A DNA stretch of 36,094 nt from Nocardia seriolae NBRC 15557 (GTDB taxonomy: Bacteria; Actinomycetota; Actinomycetes; Mycobacteriales; Mycobacteriaceae), in NCBI RefSeq assembly GCF_007990715.1, contig NZ_BJWY01000076.1, forward strand, positions 1-36,094, read 5' to 3'. The first letter of the stretch is position 1, and every line of letters starts with the position of its first letter. The notes beneath the pieces were generated by a model. The model was given only the letters and a program-made list of their open reading frames with translations. It was not told the DNA's origin and did not search any database. This document shows positions 15,007 to 22,900 of the stretch, in pieces. Both the position numbers and the translations under genes were made by a program.

Positions 15007-18000
15007 ATGTGGCTAGCATCGGCGTTCGTGCGTTCAGTTTCTGGGGGAGATTTCCGAATTCGACTGATCGCCCTCATCGCGGGGGTGCTCGGTGTTGTCT
15101 TGGCGGTCCTCACACCGCTACTGCCGGTCCGGCAGGACCGGGCGAGCATCGATTGGCCGCAACCGCAGTCGGTTCAACTGACCGCACCGCTGGTGGATTA
15201 CGTCCCGCTGACCCTCCACATCAGCGTCCCGTGCGCGGTCCTGCGGGACATGTCGGCCGGAACCGTCCTCTCCACCGTCCCAGCGCAGGCCCCCGGAGCC
15301 GACGCCAAAGGTCTGATCGCACGAATCGAAGACAAGCCGGGCACCGGCCGCACCCTGTCGGTCACATTGCGCAGCATCCCGCTGCTCACCGCCTCGGTCT
15401 TCGAAATGACCGGTGTAGGAACAGCTTCCGACCCGGCAATCACCTCACCGCAGGGCGTGACGCCAACACCCACCGCCACGCCGACGCCCACCGCAACCCC
15501 CGCCGCGAACCAGCCCGCCGGCGCGACACCACCGAATAGCGCGACCCCTCCAGCAGGCGCGACTCCCCCCGCAGGCGCGACGCCGCCACCAGGCGCAACT
15601 CCTCCTCCCGGTGCGACTCCCCCTCCGGGGGCGACTCTTCCCCCAGGCGCGACTCCTCCCCCAGGCGCGACTCCTCCCCCAGGCGCGACTCCTCCCCCAG
15701 GCGCGACGCCGCCCCTCGGCGGCACTCTTCCGGCCGACGCTCCAGTGCCGCCCGCCAGCAGCGCAGATCTCGGGGGCGGCACGGCGATCGGGCCCGGTTC
15801 GGGGTCCGGGGTGACGCCGAATGTCGTGCAGCAGGCGGGTTGCGGTGCGCTGGTTATCCATTCGACCGCCGCCACCACCTCCGCCGAGCTGACGGGGCTG
15901 AAGCGGCCGGACGGTACGCCCCTGCGGATCACGCTCGACGAGGATGTGCGGCCGCAGATCGTCGGCGTGTATACCGATCTCGATCGGACGCGGCTCAGTG
16001 ATGCCCGGCTGCACGCCGACATCGATGCGCGGTTCTCGTCGAGTCCGAGCCCATTGAAGCTCGCCGCCATGGCGAGTGCGGCGCTGTGCACGCTCATCGC
16101 GCTGATCTGCCTGTATTTCATCGATGCCGCCGACGGCCGCCGCAGGCGTCGTTTCCTGCCCCCGCGGTGGTGGCGGATCACCAGCACCGACGCGGTCGTG
16201 CTGGTCGTGCTCGGCGTCTGGCACGTGATCGGGGCCAACACCTCCGATGACGGCTACATCCTCACCATGGCCCGAGTGTCCGAATACGCTGGCTACACGG
16301 CCAATTACTACCGCTGGTACGGCGTCGCGGAAGCGCCCTTCGGCTGGCCCTACGAACTACTGGCCCAGATGACGCGCGTCTCCGACGCCAGCGTGTGGAT
16401 GCGCACCCCCGCACTGCTGGCCGGACTCCTGTGCTGGTGGGTGATCAGCCGGGAAGTGCTCCCCCGCTTGGGTTCCCGTGTCCGCACCGGATCCGGAGCG
16501 CGCTGGACCGCCGCCCTGGTCTTTCTCGCCCTGTGGCTCCCCTACAACAACGGCCTGCGCCCCGAACCCTTCATCGCCCTGGGCGCCCTCCTGACCTGGT
16601 GCTCCATCGAACGCGCCATCGCCACCCGCCGCCTCCTCCCCGCCGCCGTAGCTGTCCTCATCGCAGCCTTCTCCCTGGCCGCAGGCCCCTCCGGACTGAT
16701 CTGCCTGGCAGCACTTTTCGCCGGTTCCCGCCGAGTCCTGGCGATCCTGGTCAGCCAGGTCCGAGCCGAGTCGGCCCGCCCACTCGCCTACCTGGCACGG
16801 ATCGCGCCGGTGCTGACGGCGGGCACGCTCGTGCTGACGGTCGTCTTCGCGGACCAGACCATTGCCTCGGTGCTGGAGGCCACCCGGGTGCGGAAGCTGG
16901 TCGGTCCCAATCTCTCCTGGCCGGATGAGCCGACCCGCTGGATCTCGCTGCTGTCGCTGACTCCCGACGGCTCGTTGTCGCGGCGGTTCGGTGTGCTCGC
17001 CATGCTGCTGTGCCTGGGCGTGTGTTTCGCGGTGGTGTTGCGCAAGGGTGGCCGCATCCCGGACACCTCGCGCGGCCCGGTCGCCCGGGTTCTCGGCATT
17101 GCCGCGATGTCGTTGCTGCTGATGGCGTTCACCCCCACCAAGTGGACCCACCATTTCGGCGTCTATGCCGGGCTGGCGGCCGCACTGGCGGCGGTGACCG
17201 CGGTCGCGGTGGGCGGCAACGGCATTCGCGTCCACTACCTGCGCTCCCTGTTCGCCGCCGCCGTCCTGTTCCTGGTGGCCTTCTGCTTCACCGGCTCCAA
17301 CGGCTGGTGGTACGTCTCCGGCTACGGCGTCCGCTGGCCCGACCGCGCCCCGCTCCTCGGCGGAACCAGCATCGCCGCGCTGATCTTCGCCCTGGGCGTG
17401 CTGTGCCTGCTCGTCGCCGCCCGGCAGTACTACCGCGAGCCGTACCGCGAAACCAGCTCCGCGGCCAAGCCTTTCGACCGCATCGCCATCCGCCCACTGA
17501 CCCTGGCCGCCGCCGTCCTGGTGCTCTTCGAAGTGGGCACCATGACCGCCGCAGCCTGGTCGCAATACCCGGCCTATTCGGTGGCCCTCTCGAATCTCCT
17601 TGCCCTGCAAGGCCACCCCTGCGCCCTGGCCGACGACGTCCTGGTGGAAACCACGCCCGAGGACTCCCTCCTACAGCCCTACACCGGCACCCCCGCCGAC
17701 GGCCTGTCCGCCGACAACACCGGCTTCACCCCCAATGGCGTCGGCGACCTGGCCCCCGAAGGCGCGGTCCCCGGCGGCGGCAGTGGCGGCGGAACCCAAA
17801 AACCCACGCCCCCACCGGGCGGCGGCCCCACCGACAAACCCAAGGCCGACCCGGGAATCAACGGCAGCACCATCGCCCTCCCCTACGGCCTGGACCCCAA
17901 ACGCACCCCCATCCTGGGCAACTACACCACCACCCAACCCCAGCCCGCCCACCTCACCACCCAGTGGTATCGAATGGATCTGGCTGCCGCACAACAGGAT

Positions 18001-18699
18001 CCCACCTACCACATCGTGATCCTGACGGTGGCCGGACGCATCGCGGGCCAAGATCAGGGCCACGAAATCGAAGGCGCCGACCTCCGCGTCGAATTCGCCC
18101 ACCGCGCCGACGACGGCACCACCAGCCCCCTCGGCACCCTGACCCCACCGGCCGTCGGCGGCGCCCCCGGCTGGCGCAACCTCCCCATCCCCCTCGACCG
18201 AATCCCCAACCGAACCAACGCAATCCGCCTGGTAGCCACCTCCGACGACCCCACCGGCAAGCAATGGATCGCCGTAACTCCACCCCGCCTCCCCCACCTC
18301 GCCACCCTCGATTCGGTAGTGGGCCACACCGATCCGGTCCTGACCGACTTCCACGTGGGCCTCGCCTTCCCCTGCCAACACCCCCTGGACCACCGCGACG
18401 GCATAGCCCAGCAACCGATTTGGCGCATCCTCCCCGACAAACTGAACTCCCAGGTCTCCGAAACCTGGCAGGGCTCCTCAGGCGGCGGCCCAATCGGCTG
18501 GACCACCCTCCTCCTCAAATCCCAAACCCTCCCCACCTACCTCAACCACGACTGGACCCGAGACTGGGGCGAACTCCAACGCCTCACCCCCTACATCGAC
18601 GCCCCCACACCCCAACTCGCCGTCCGAGTCGAAACCCGCTGGGGCTGGACCGAAGACACCCCCATCAACGCCACCCCCGACCCGAGCGGAACCCACTGA
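15007..18699 (+). CDS. Emb-family cell-wall arabinosyltransferase with a tandem-repeat linker
   Basis: Emb enzymes transfer arabinofuranose from decaprenyl-phosphate-arabinose to arabinogalactan or lipoarabinomannan on the outer face of the membrane, and are the ethambutol targets in mycobacteria. This one is 1230 aa. After TM1 (residues 17-38) comes the periplasmic N-terminal domain, then about a dozen membrane segments between residues 345 and 860. The GT-C catalytic Asp pair D414-D415 lies in NTSDDGYILTMARVSEY. A C-terminal carbohydrate-binding domain follows (about 950-1230). Unusual are 11 hexapeptide units (ATPPPG-like, residues 173-238) in the N-terminal domain and a Gly/Pro-rich linker near 920-950. 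The ATG at 15007 directly abuts GGAGG; an in-frame GTG at 15028 is possible. EmbA/B/C assignment is not possible here. Confidence 0.93.
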   Translation: MWLASAFVRSVSGGDFRIRLIALIAGVLGVVLAVLTPLLPVRQDRASIDWPQPQSVQLTAPLVDYVPLTLHISVPCAVLRDMSAGTVLSTVPAQAPGADAKGLIARIEDKPGTGRTLSVTLRSIPLLTASVFEMTGVGTASDPAITSPQGVTPTPTATPTPTATPAANQPAGATPPNSATPPAGATPPAGATPPPGATPPPGATPPPGATLPPGATPPPGATPPPGATPPPGATPPLGGTLPADAPVPPASSADLGGGTAIGPGSGSGVTPNVVQQAGCGALVIHSTAATTSAELTGLKRPDGTPLRITLDEDVRPQIVGVYTDLDRTRLSDARLHADIDARFSSSPSPLKLAAMASAALCTLIALICLYFIDAADGRRRRRFLPPRWWRITSTDAVVLVVLGVWHVIGANTSDDGYILTMARVSEYAGYTANYYRWYGVAEAPFGWPYELLAQMTRVSDASVWMRTPALLAGLLCWWVISREVLPRLGSRVRTGSGARWTAALVFLALWLPYNNGLRPEPFIALGALLTWCSIERAIATRRLLPAAVAVLIAAFSLAAGPSGLICLAALFAGSRRVLAILVSQVRAESARPLAYLARIAPVLTAGTLVLTVVFADQTIASVLEATRVRKLVGPNLSWPDEPTRWISLLSLTPDGSLSRRFGVLAMLLCLGVCFAVVLRKGGRIPDTSRGPVARVLGIAAMSLLLMAFTPTKWTHHFGVYAGLAAALAAVTAVAVGGNGIRVHYLRSLFAAAVLFLVAFCFTGSNGWWYVSGYGVRWPDRAPLLGGTSIAALIFALGVLCLLVAARQYYREPYRETSSAAKPFDRIAIRPLTLAAAVLVLFEVGTMTAAAWSQYPAYSVALSNLLALQGHPCALADDVLVETTPEDSLLQPYTGTPADGLSADNTGFTPNGVGDLAPEGAVPGGGSGGGTQKPTPPPGGGPTDKPKADPGINGSTIALPYGLDPKRTPILGNYTTTQPQPAHLTTQWYRMDLAAAQQDPTYHIVILTVAGRIAGQDQGHEIEGADLRVEFAHRADDGTTSPLGTLTPPAVGGAPGWRNLPIPLDRIPNRTNAIRLVATSDDPTGKQWIAVTPPRLPHLATLDSVVGHTDPVLTDFHVGLAFPCQHPLDHRDGIAQQPIWRILPDKLNSQVSETWQGSSGGGPIGWTTLLLKSQTLPTYLNHDWTRDWGELQRLTPYIDAPTPQLAVRVETRWGWTEDTPINATPDPSGTH
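15523..15720 (+). repeat. In-frame 18-bp tandem repeat (11 units) inside the arabinosyltransferase gene
   Basis: Eleven consecutive 18-bp units encode ATPP(P/A/N/L)(G/S). Three units in a row (15649-15702) are identical, GCGACTCCTCCCCCAGGC, and a fourth (15631-15648) differs by one base. Repeats this uniform can slip, and each step keeps frame, so copy number may vary among strains. A (TPTPTA)-type low-complexity stretch precedes it at about 15460-15505. Confidence 0.95.
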
Positions 18700-18721
18700 C
18701 CCACCCCACAGTCGACAAAAG

Positions 18722-18760
18722 GATCCGCCGCCGTCCCGGAATGCCGGGCGGCGGCGGATC
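18722..18760. terminator. Bidirectional hairpin between convergent emb and mycolyltransferase genes
   Basis: GATCCGCCGCCG (18722-18733) pairs perfectly with CGGCGGCGGATC (18749-18760), and CCCGG/CCGGG pairs inside it, leaving an AATG loop and one bulged T. For the minus-strand gene the stem is followed by a TTTTG run. It probably ends both transcripts. Confidence 0.85.
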
Positions 18761-18777
18761 TCTTGGTTGGGCAGTGG

Positions 18778-19914
18778 TCAGTTCTGGGGACCCGGGCCGG
18801 GGGCCGGGGCGCCTGCGGGCTGTTCGCCGTTCGGGGGCTGGGCGCCGCCGGGGCCGTCGGCGGGTGGGGCGGGTTGGGCGCCCGGGGGCAGGGGCTTGCC
18901 GATGTGCTGGGCGATGTCGGGGAGCATGCGGTTGGCTGCCTGTTCCCAGTTGCCCCAGTTGTGGACGCCGATGGTGGGGAGGTCGTAGGTGACGTTGTCG
19001 TAGTTCAGGCCCTGGAGTTTGGACTGGAAGGCCTTGGTGTTGGCGAGGGCTATGCCCTCGAGGGGCATGCCCTGGATGACGGCGTCGGTGGAGGAGAGGT
19101 CCTGTTGGGCGGGGACGGCGCTGCCCGCCGAGATGTAGAGGCGGGTGTTGTTCGCGACCAGGTTGCCCACGAAGCCGTAGGGGTCCATGCGCTGCCATTT
19201 GGGGCTGCCGGCGGCGGCCATGGAGTCGATGTTGTAGCCGCCGGCGGCCAGCAGGGCGAGGCGGAGAGCGTCGCGCATGCCGGGGGCGGACATGTAGAGG
19301 TAGCCGGAGAGCGAACCGGCGTAGTTGAACTGGTCGGGGTGGTAGGCGGCGAAGAGCAGGGCCGCGCTGCCGCCGCTGGACAGGCCGAAGATGCCGTTGC
19401 GGGAGTCGCTGAAGCCCAGGCGATCTCGCAGCGCGTCGCGCAGGTTCTGGGTGAGGAAGGTTTCCCACTGGTAGGTGTAGGACTTGCCGGAGGTCTCGTC
19501 CCAGCCCGCGATCGCCGAGCCGGAATCGCGGCTCGGGAACAGATTGGCGTCCGGATTGCTGCCGCCGAAGCTGCTGGGGCCATCCCAGTCCTGGTAGAAG
19601 CTGGACTCGCCGCCGACCGGCATCACCACATTGATATTGAACTTGGCCAGCGCCGCCGGAATGGCGGTGTGGATCTCCCAGCCGTTGTAATCGTTCTGCG
19701 CGCGTTCACCGTCGAGCAGATACACCACCCGATCGGTATTCCCGTCCGCCGCGCGCACGATGCGCGTCTTCACCGACCCCATGCTCGAATCGACATAGAA
19801 ATCGAAGGCATTCGGATTCGTATCCGCCGCAGCCGGACCGGCTACCACCCCGAACGGCAGCATCGCGGCCACCGCGGCTCCCACCAGGCCCCGCTTGGCC
19901 CATCCTCCCCGCAT
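18778..19914 (-). CDS. Antigen-85-type mycolyltransferase (esterase family)
   Basis: This exported alpha/beta-fold enzyme is of the type that transfers mycolic acids between trehalose monomycolate and arabinogalactan or trehalose. The 378-aa precursor has a signal peptide cleaved near PAAA-DTN (residue 30). The family opening VDSSMGSVKTRIV follows, then VVYLLDGERAQNDYNGWE, VVMPVGGESSFYQDW, the nucleophile elbow FGLSSGGSAAL (Ser179) and the late His in GVHNWGNW. A Gly/Ser-rich insertion lies at about residues 112-146 and a Pro/Gly-rich tail closes the protein, possibly reaching into the wall. The ATG at 19914 is chosen because the signal peptide begins there; the Shine-Dalgarno is weak (GGAAGGG about 11 bases upstream). 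The gene converges with emb, which builds the acceptor polymer. Confidence 0.92.
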   Translation of the reverse strand: MRGGWAKRGLVGAAVAAMLPFGVVAGPAAADTNPNAFDFYVDSSMGSVKTRIVRAADGNTDRVVYLLDGERAQNDYNGWEIHTAIPAALAKFNINVVMPVGGESSFYQDWDGPSSFGGSNPDANLFPSRDSGSAIAGWDETSGKSYTYQWETFLTQNLRDALRDRLGFSDSRNGIFGLSSGGSAALLFAAYHPDQFNYAGSLSGYLYMSAPGMRDALRLALLAAGGYNIDSMAAAGSPKWQRMDPYGFVGNLVANNTRLYISAGSAVPAQQDLSSTDAVIQGMPLEGIALANTKAFQSKLQGLNYDNVTYDLPTIGVHNWGNWEQAANRMLPDIAQHIGKPLPPGAQPAPPADGPGGAQPPNGEQPAGAPAPGPGPQN

Positions 19915-20192
19915 ATCCTGTTTTGCCCTTCCGTTGCCCGGCCGCACCCGGCCGCTCCCCTCGAATCCTCCCCCGCTCCCCTGTTCCCGGCGCGGCGGTT
20001 CGCCGTGCAGCATATCGGCTGCCGTTCGACCGGTCTCCCCGAATGCCTCGCCGGGCCTCCGTTGGCACCCATGGTGATTCACCCTGGAGTCTGGTTGGCA
20101 ACGAATTGCTCACGTACACAACGAATCCGGGAAGACTCACGGATCCGCGCTGGATCCCCTGGCACGCGGGGCGGCTACTGCACGTGGCCGAC

Positions 20193-20558
20193 CTACTCGG
20201 GCGCATCGAGATCGACCGTGAACGAAGCGCTCCGCCCACGGGCATCCAGGCGGCCGTCACCCCAGCTGGCGCTGCCATATGCATCGACATCGATGGCGTA
20301 GGCCCCAGCGGGCACCGACTCGGGCAGTTGGATCGAGGTCCGGTCCTGCCAATCGACGAGCCCGAGATAGGTGCGGCACGGCCGGGACCCGAGCGCCACC
20401 AGGAAGATTCGTGCTGACTCGAACTTCCGCGCCGCATCGCCCGAGTTCGGGACCGCCTCCACCGACCAGCCGACTCCCAGTGAACGATGTGCCGAGTCCC
20501 TGAAATCCACGGTGACGCGCAGCGACGACCGCTCCGTCACCCCTGCCCGGTCCCTCAC
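20193..20558 (-). CDS. Hypothetical beta-rich protein
   Basis: The 121-aa product has no signal peptide or membrane segment. Alternating hydrophobic stretches (SLRVTVDFRD, GVGWSVEAVP, ARIFLVALGS, TSIQLPESVPAGAYAIDVDA, ASFTVDL) suggest a beta-sandwich. I do not recognise the family. I chose the GTG at 20558 because GAGGAGG sits five bases upstream, which also supports the gene being real; an upstream GTG at 20612 lacks such a site. It lies 109 bp downstream of the LOG-family gene on the same strand and 278 bp upstream of the mycolyltransferase. Confidence 0.62.
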   Translation of the reverse strand: MRDRAGVTERSSLRVTVDFRDSAHRSLGVGWSVEAVPNSGDAARKFESARIFLVALGSRPCRTYLGLVDWQDRTSIQLPESVPAGAYAIDVDAYGSASWGDGRLDARGRSASFTVDLDAPE

Positions 20559-20667
20559 GGCTGCCTCCTCGAACACCGGCGACGCACGGGCCGCGCGTCC
20601 CGGCTGCCGCACCTGACATCCAGGCTGGCACGGCCGCCGCGACGTGGCAATGCGTAGTGCCGGTCGG

Positions 20668-21207
20668 TCAGCCGTTGTGGACCACTTCTTCGAGATAGGC
20701 GATGACCTGTGCGGGATCGTCGGCGAAATGGACCAGGTCGGCCAGCGGCAGCGGCAGGAATCCTTCCGACTCCATGCGCTCGAACTGGGCGAGCAGGCCG
20801 TCGTAGAACCCGGCGGTGTTCAGCAGGACGACCGGTTTGCGGTGCATGCCATGCTTTTTCATCTCCAGGATCTCGGTGGCCTCATCGATGGTCCCGGTGC
20901 CGCCGACCATGATCACGACCGCGTCGGCGAGGCCGAGCAGCTTGGCCTTCCGCTCGGCCAGGTCGGCGGCGATGATCATCTCGTCCGCGTTCACTCGCGC
21001 CTTGCCGCGCAGGAACTCCACCGAGACGCCCACCAGCCGCCCGCCACTGTCCTGGACACCATCCGCGACGACCTTCATCAGCCCCACATCGGATCCGCCC
21101 CACACCAGCGCGTGCCCGCCCTTCCCGAGCAACTCCGCGAACTCACGGGCGGGCCGGGTGTAGCGCTCGTCGAGGTCGGCGGCCGACAGAAACACGCAGA
21201 TGTCCAT
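20668..21207 (-). CDS. LOG-family (TIGR00730-like) Rossmann-fold protein
   Basis: The 179-aa protein has the LOG/lysine-decarboxylase-like fold: ICVFLSAADLDERY at the first strand, HALVWGGSDVGLMKVVADG, ADEMIIAADLAERKAKLL and the nucleotide-site motif MVGGTGTIDEATEIL. Cytokinin-activating members hydrolyse nucleoside 5'-monophosphates and carry PGGxGTxxE; here the Pro is a Val, a variant subgroup whose substrate is unclear. The ATG at 21207 and a GTG at 21216 are both possible, neither with a good Shine-Dalgarno. The 34-bp gap to the upstream DDN-like gene suggests one transcript. Confidence 0.87.
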   Translation of the reverse strand: MDICVFLSAADLDERYTRPAREFAELLGKGGHALVWGGSDVGLMKVVADGVQDSGGRLVGVSVEFLRGKARVNADEMIIAADLAERKAKLLGLADAVVIMVGGTGTIDEATEILEMKKHGMHRKPVVLLNTAGFYDGLLAQFERMESEGFLPLPLADLVHFADDPAQVIAYLEEVVHNG

Positions 21208-21241
21208 GCGGCCCACTGTATTGACGCGGGACGGATGCGCC

Positions 21242-21595
21242 TCAGGAGGTGGTGTCGAGGGTGACCCGCACGGTGACGCGGCCGTTGTCGCGCTTGGTCA
21301 CCGCGTGGCCGGTCCGGTCGACTCCGTTCAGATGCAGGGAGATCGGGCCGCCCTCACCCTGGAAGTTGCGCCACCAGCTCTTCTTGTCGGGCATGCCGAC
21401 GCCGATGACGATCTCGTCACCGCGGCGCACGTAGTTGACCGGCGTGCTGAAGGTCTTGCCCGACCGGCGGCCGGTATAGGTGATGACCACGAACCCGCGT
21501 CCCATCAACGGGCCGATCACCGGAAGCTTGGTCAGTGCGACGATTCCGGCGTTGGCGGCGTTCGCAAACTGTGCCACAACATCTTTCAGAGCCAT
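21242..21595 (-). CDS. DDN-like F420-dependent nitroreductase/quinone reductase family protein
   Basis: The 117-aa protein belongs to the split-beta-barrel, deazaflavin (F420)-binding family that includes mycobacterial Ddn. It shows an N-terminal helix, GRGFVVITYTGRRSGKTFSTPV (the typical TxGRKSGxxRxTPL-like segment) and MPDKKSWWRNFQGEGG. Members use reduced F420 to reduce quinones or xenobiotics, often at the membrane. The ATG at 21595 is firm: GAGGAGG lies six bases upstream. A perfect inverted repeat at 21626-21644 sits where a promoter operator would be, and the LOG gene follows. Confidence 0.88.
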   Translation of the reverse strand: MALKDVVAQFANAANAGIVALTKLPVIGPLMGRGFVVITYTGRRSGKTFSTPVNYVRRGDEIVIGVGMPDKKSWWRNFQGEGGPISLHLNGVDRTGHAVTKRDNGRVTVRVTLDTTS

Positions 21596-21625
21596 GTGTG
21601 CCCTCCTCAGGGGGCACGGTAACAC

Positions 21626-21644
21626 TCGATAGCCGAGCTATCGA
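21626..21644. promoter_or_regulatory. Inverted repeat TCGATAG-N5-CTATCGA upstream of the DDN-like gene
   Basis: This perfect 7-5-7 inverted repeat lies 31 bp upstream of the DDN-like start, the geometry of a TetR-type operator. It is immediately downstream of the hairpin that follows the small-peptide gene. The regulator is unknown. Confidence 0.5.
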
Positions 21645-21647
21645 CCT

Positions 21648-21679
21648 GGCCCCCGAGGCGGCGAACCGCCCCGGGGGCC
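21648..21679 (-). terminator. Strong GC hairpin after the small-peptide gene
   Basis: A 14-bp stem with one A-C mismatch (GGCCCCCGAGGCGG pairing with CCGCCCCGGGGGCC) and a CGAA loop starts 5 bp after the peptide stop. No T-run follows, which is common for high-GC terminators. It would make the peptide message a short, separate transcript. Confidence 0.72.
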
Positions 21680-21684
21680 CGGGC

Positions 21685-21756
21685 TTACGGGATGATCAGC
21701 CTCGCGACGAAGTCGTTCACGAAACTGATGAGGTCACCGATGAAATGCGGGATCAT
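21685..21756 (-). CDS. 23-residue amphipathic peptide of unknown function
   Basis: This short frame starts MIPHFIGDLISFVND and ends VARLIIP, 23 aa. It begins at an ATG with AAGGAGGAAGGCGC directly upstream: GGAGG at seven bases, among the best ribosome binding sites in the window. A strong hairpin follows the stop. Placed on a helix, residues 2,5,6,9,10,13,16,17,20 are hydrophobic and 4,7,8,11,14,15,19 are polar or small, a clean amphipathic helix. There is no signal peptide or Cys. Tiny amphipathic peptides of this kind include the PorA/PorH pore subunits of Corynebacterium, phenol-soluble modulins and leaderless bacteriocins; no transporter or immunity gene is next to it. The frame is open further upstream (to 21978), but only this start has a Shine-Dalgarno. 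Function unknown. Confidence 0.6.
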   Translation of the reverse strand: MIPHFIGDLISFVNDFVARLIIP

Positions 21757-22088
21757 GCGCCTTCCTCCTTCGTGACAATGAACAACCAGGACTCGGAACA
21801 TCCATGACTCACTGGTCGGTTCGTTGTGGACCCGACAGGTGTGCTGATCCTCTATTCGTTGCCGAAGACTGGACGGATGTCCCGGCGATGCCGTCCCCTC
21901 CACGGCATCGCCGGAGCAAATCTGTGCGGGGTCGCCGTGAGCGCACGCGAAATAGGCCCTTGTGGGGCTCGCGTGCACCGAATTACGAAGGAATACCTAC
22001 ACATTCGCGATCCGCAGCGGACACTCCCTTGCCTCGCTGCGGCCGCCACTGAGTAAAGCGGAAGTGGGTCGCAATCGACAAGCCGCAC
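21757..22088. other. 332-bp non-coding stretch upstream of the small-peptide gene
   Basis: I see no convincing gene here. The open frames in this stretch have no ribosome binding site and unnatural composition. It should contain the promoter of the small-peptide gene on the minus strand, but I could not identify a confident -35/-10 pair. The end of the XRE gene and its hairpin lie at the right edge. Confidence 0.5.
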
Positions 22089-22112
22089 GACAGACCCTAA
22101 ATAGGGTCTGTC
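22089..22112 (-). terminator. Perfect hairpin overlapping the stop of the XRE regulator gene
   Basis: GACAGACCCTA and TAGGGTCTGTC form an 11-bp perfect stem with only AA between them. The XRE stop codon (22097-22099) lies inside the left arm. Probably a terminator, or a palindromic protein site; there is no T-run after it. Confidence 0.6.
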
Positions 22113-22876
22113 CGCAGGGACGGACCGCGATAAGGGCGGACCGCGGCGACGCATAGATGCAGGAATTCCCGCCCGGCGGGGAAGGACTGCAACTGCATGC
22201 TCACACTGACCGGGCCCGCCTCGGTGTGGACATGCTGCGGCTCTTCGACACCGCGATCAAAGCCGACGCTGCGGGTCAGCCACAGCCGGGCGAAGTCGGG
22301 ATCGTCCTGCAGTGCGCGCAGCACCTGGATGCCGGGCTCCGGATTCCCGAAGTGCGTCATGATGCCGCGCATCCTCGCGACATCGTTCGGAATCTCATCC
22401 GCCCAGGACGCCATGACCTTGCGCCCCATCGGGCCGAACAGCCAGAGCATGACATTGCCTGCCGCGACCCGTCCGGGGAACAACTTCTCGTAGGCGTCAT
22501 TGGCGGCGATGACATCCCAGCTCCAATTGCAGTAGGCGGCCGGACTCGGCATGAGGTCGTCGAGCATGGCCTGCTCGGCGGCGGTGACCTCGGTGCGCAC
22601 CACCTCGGGCGACCAGGGTCGCGGAATATGGACCCGGGTCAGATCGTCGAGGTGCTTGAATTCGGCCGGGCTGGTGAGTCCGAGTGCGCGGCCCAGCGCC
22701 TGCTGGGTCGGCTGGCTCAATCCGGTCTGCTCGCCGCGCTCGAGTTTCTGAATGGTGCGCGCCGAGAGGAAGGCGCGGTGGCCCAATGCCTCCCGAGTGA
22801 GCCCGAGCCGCTTGCGATGGAAGTGGACGTAATCCGCGAGCGAGGGTAAGGGAAGTTTCAGCTCGTCCGAAGACAC
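22097..22876 (-). CDS. XRE-family regulator with MmyB-like ligand domain
   Basis: The 259-aa protein has an N-terminal Cro/CI HTH (residues 15-70; LGLTREALGHRAFLSARTIQKLERGE) and a C-terminal MmyB-like PAS-type domain (about 105-250; PSPAAYCNWSWDVIAANDAYEKLF, GNVMLWLFG, ARLW). In Streptomyces, MmyB-type regulators control antibiotic clusters; the ligand here is unknown. I chose the GTG at 22876, with GAGAGG five bases upstream, over the GTG at 22882. It may act on the small-peptide or reductase promoters downstream, which is speculation. Confidence 0.88.
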   Translation of the reverse strand: MSSDELKLPLPSLADYVHFHRKRLGLTREALGHRAFLSARTIQKLERGEQTGLSQPTQQALGRALGLTSPAEFKHLDDLTRVHIPRPWSPEVVRTEVTAAEQAMLDDLMPSPAAYCNWSWDVIAANDAYEKLFPGRVAAGNVMLWLFGPMGRKVMASWADEIPNDVARMRGIMTHFGNPEPGIQVLRALQDDPDFARLWLTRSVGFDRGVEEPQHVHTEAGPVSVSMQLQSFPAGREFLHLCVAAVRPYRGPSLRTDPI

Positions 22877-22900
22877 GCGCACCTCTCCAACCCTCGAAAT

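Noticed and set aside
14991..15539. Alternative plus-strand frame at the start of emb
   Set aside because: It is out of frame with the clearly conserved arabinosyltransferase and turns into low-complexity Pro/Arg sequence.
15523..15720. CRISPR-like array of short repeats
   Set aside because: The units are contiguous without spacers and are in frame inside a coding sequence.
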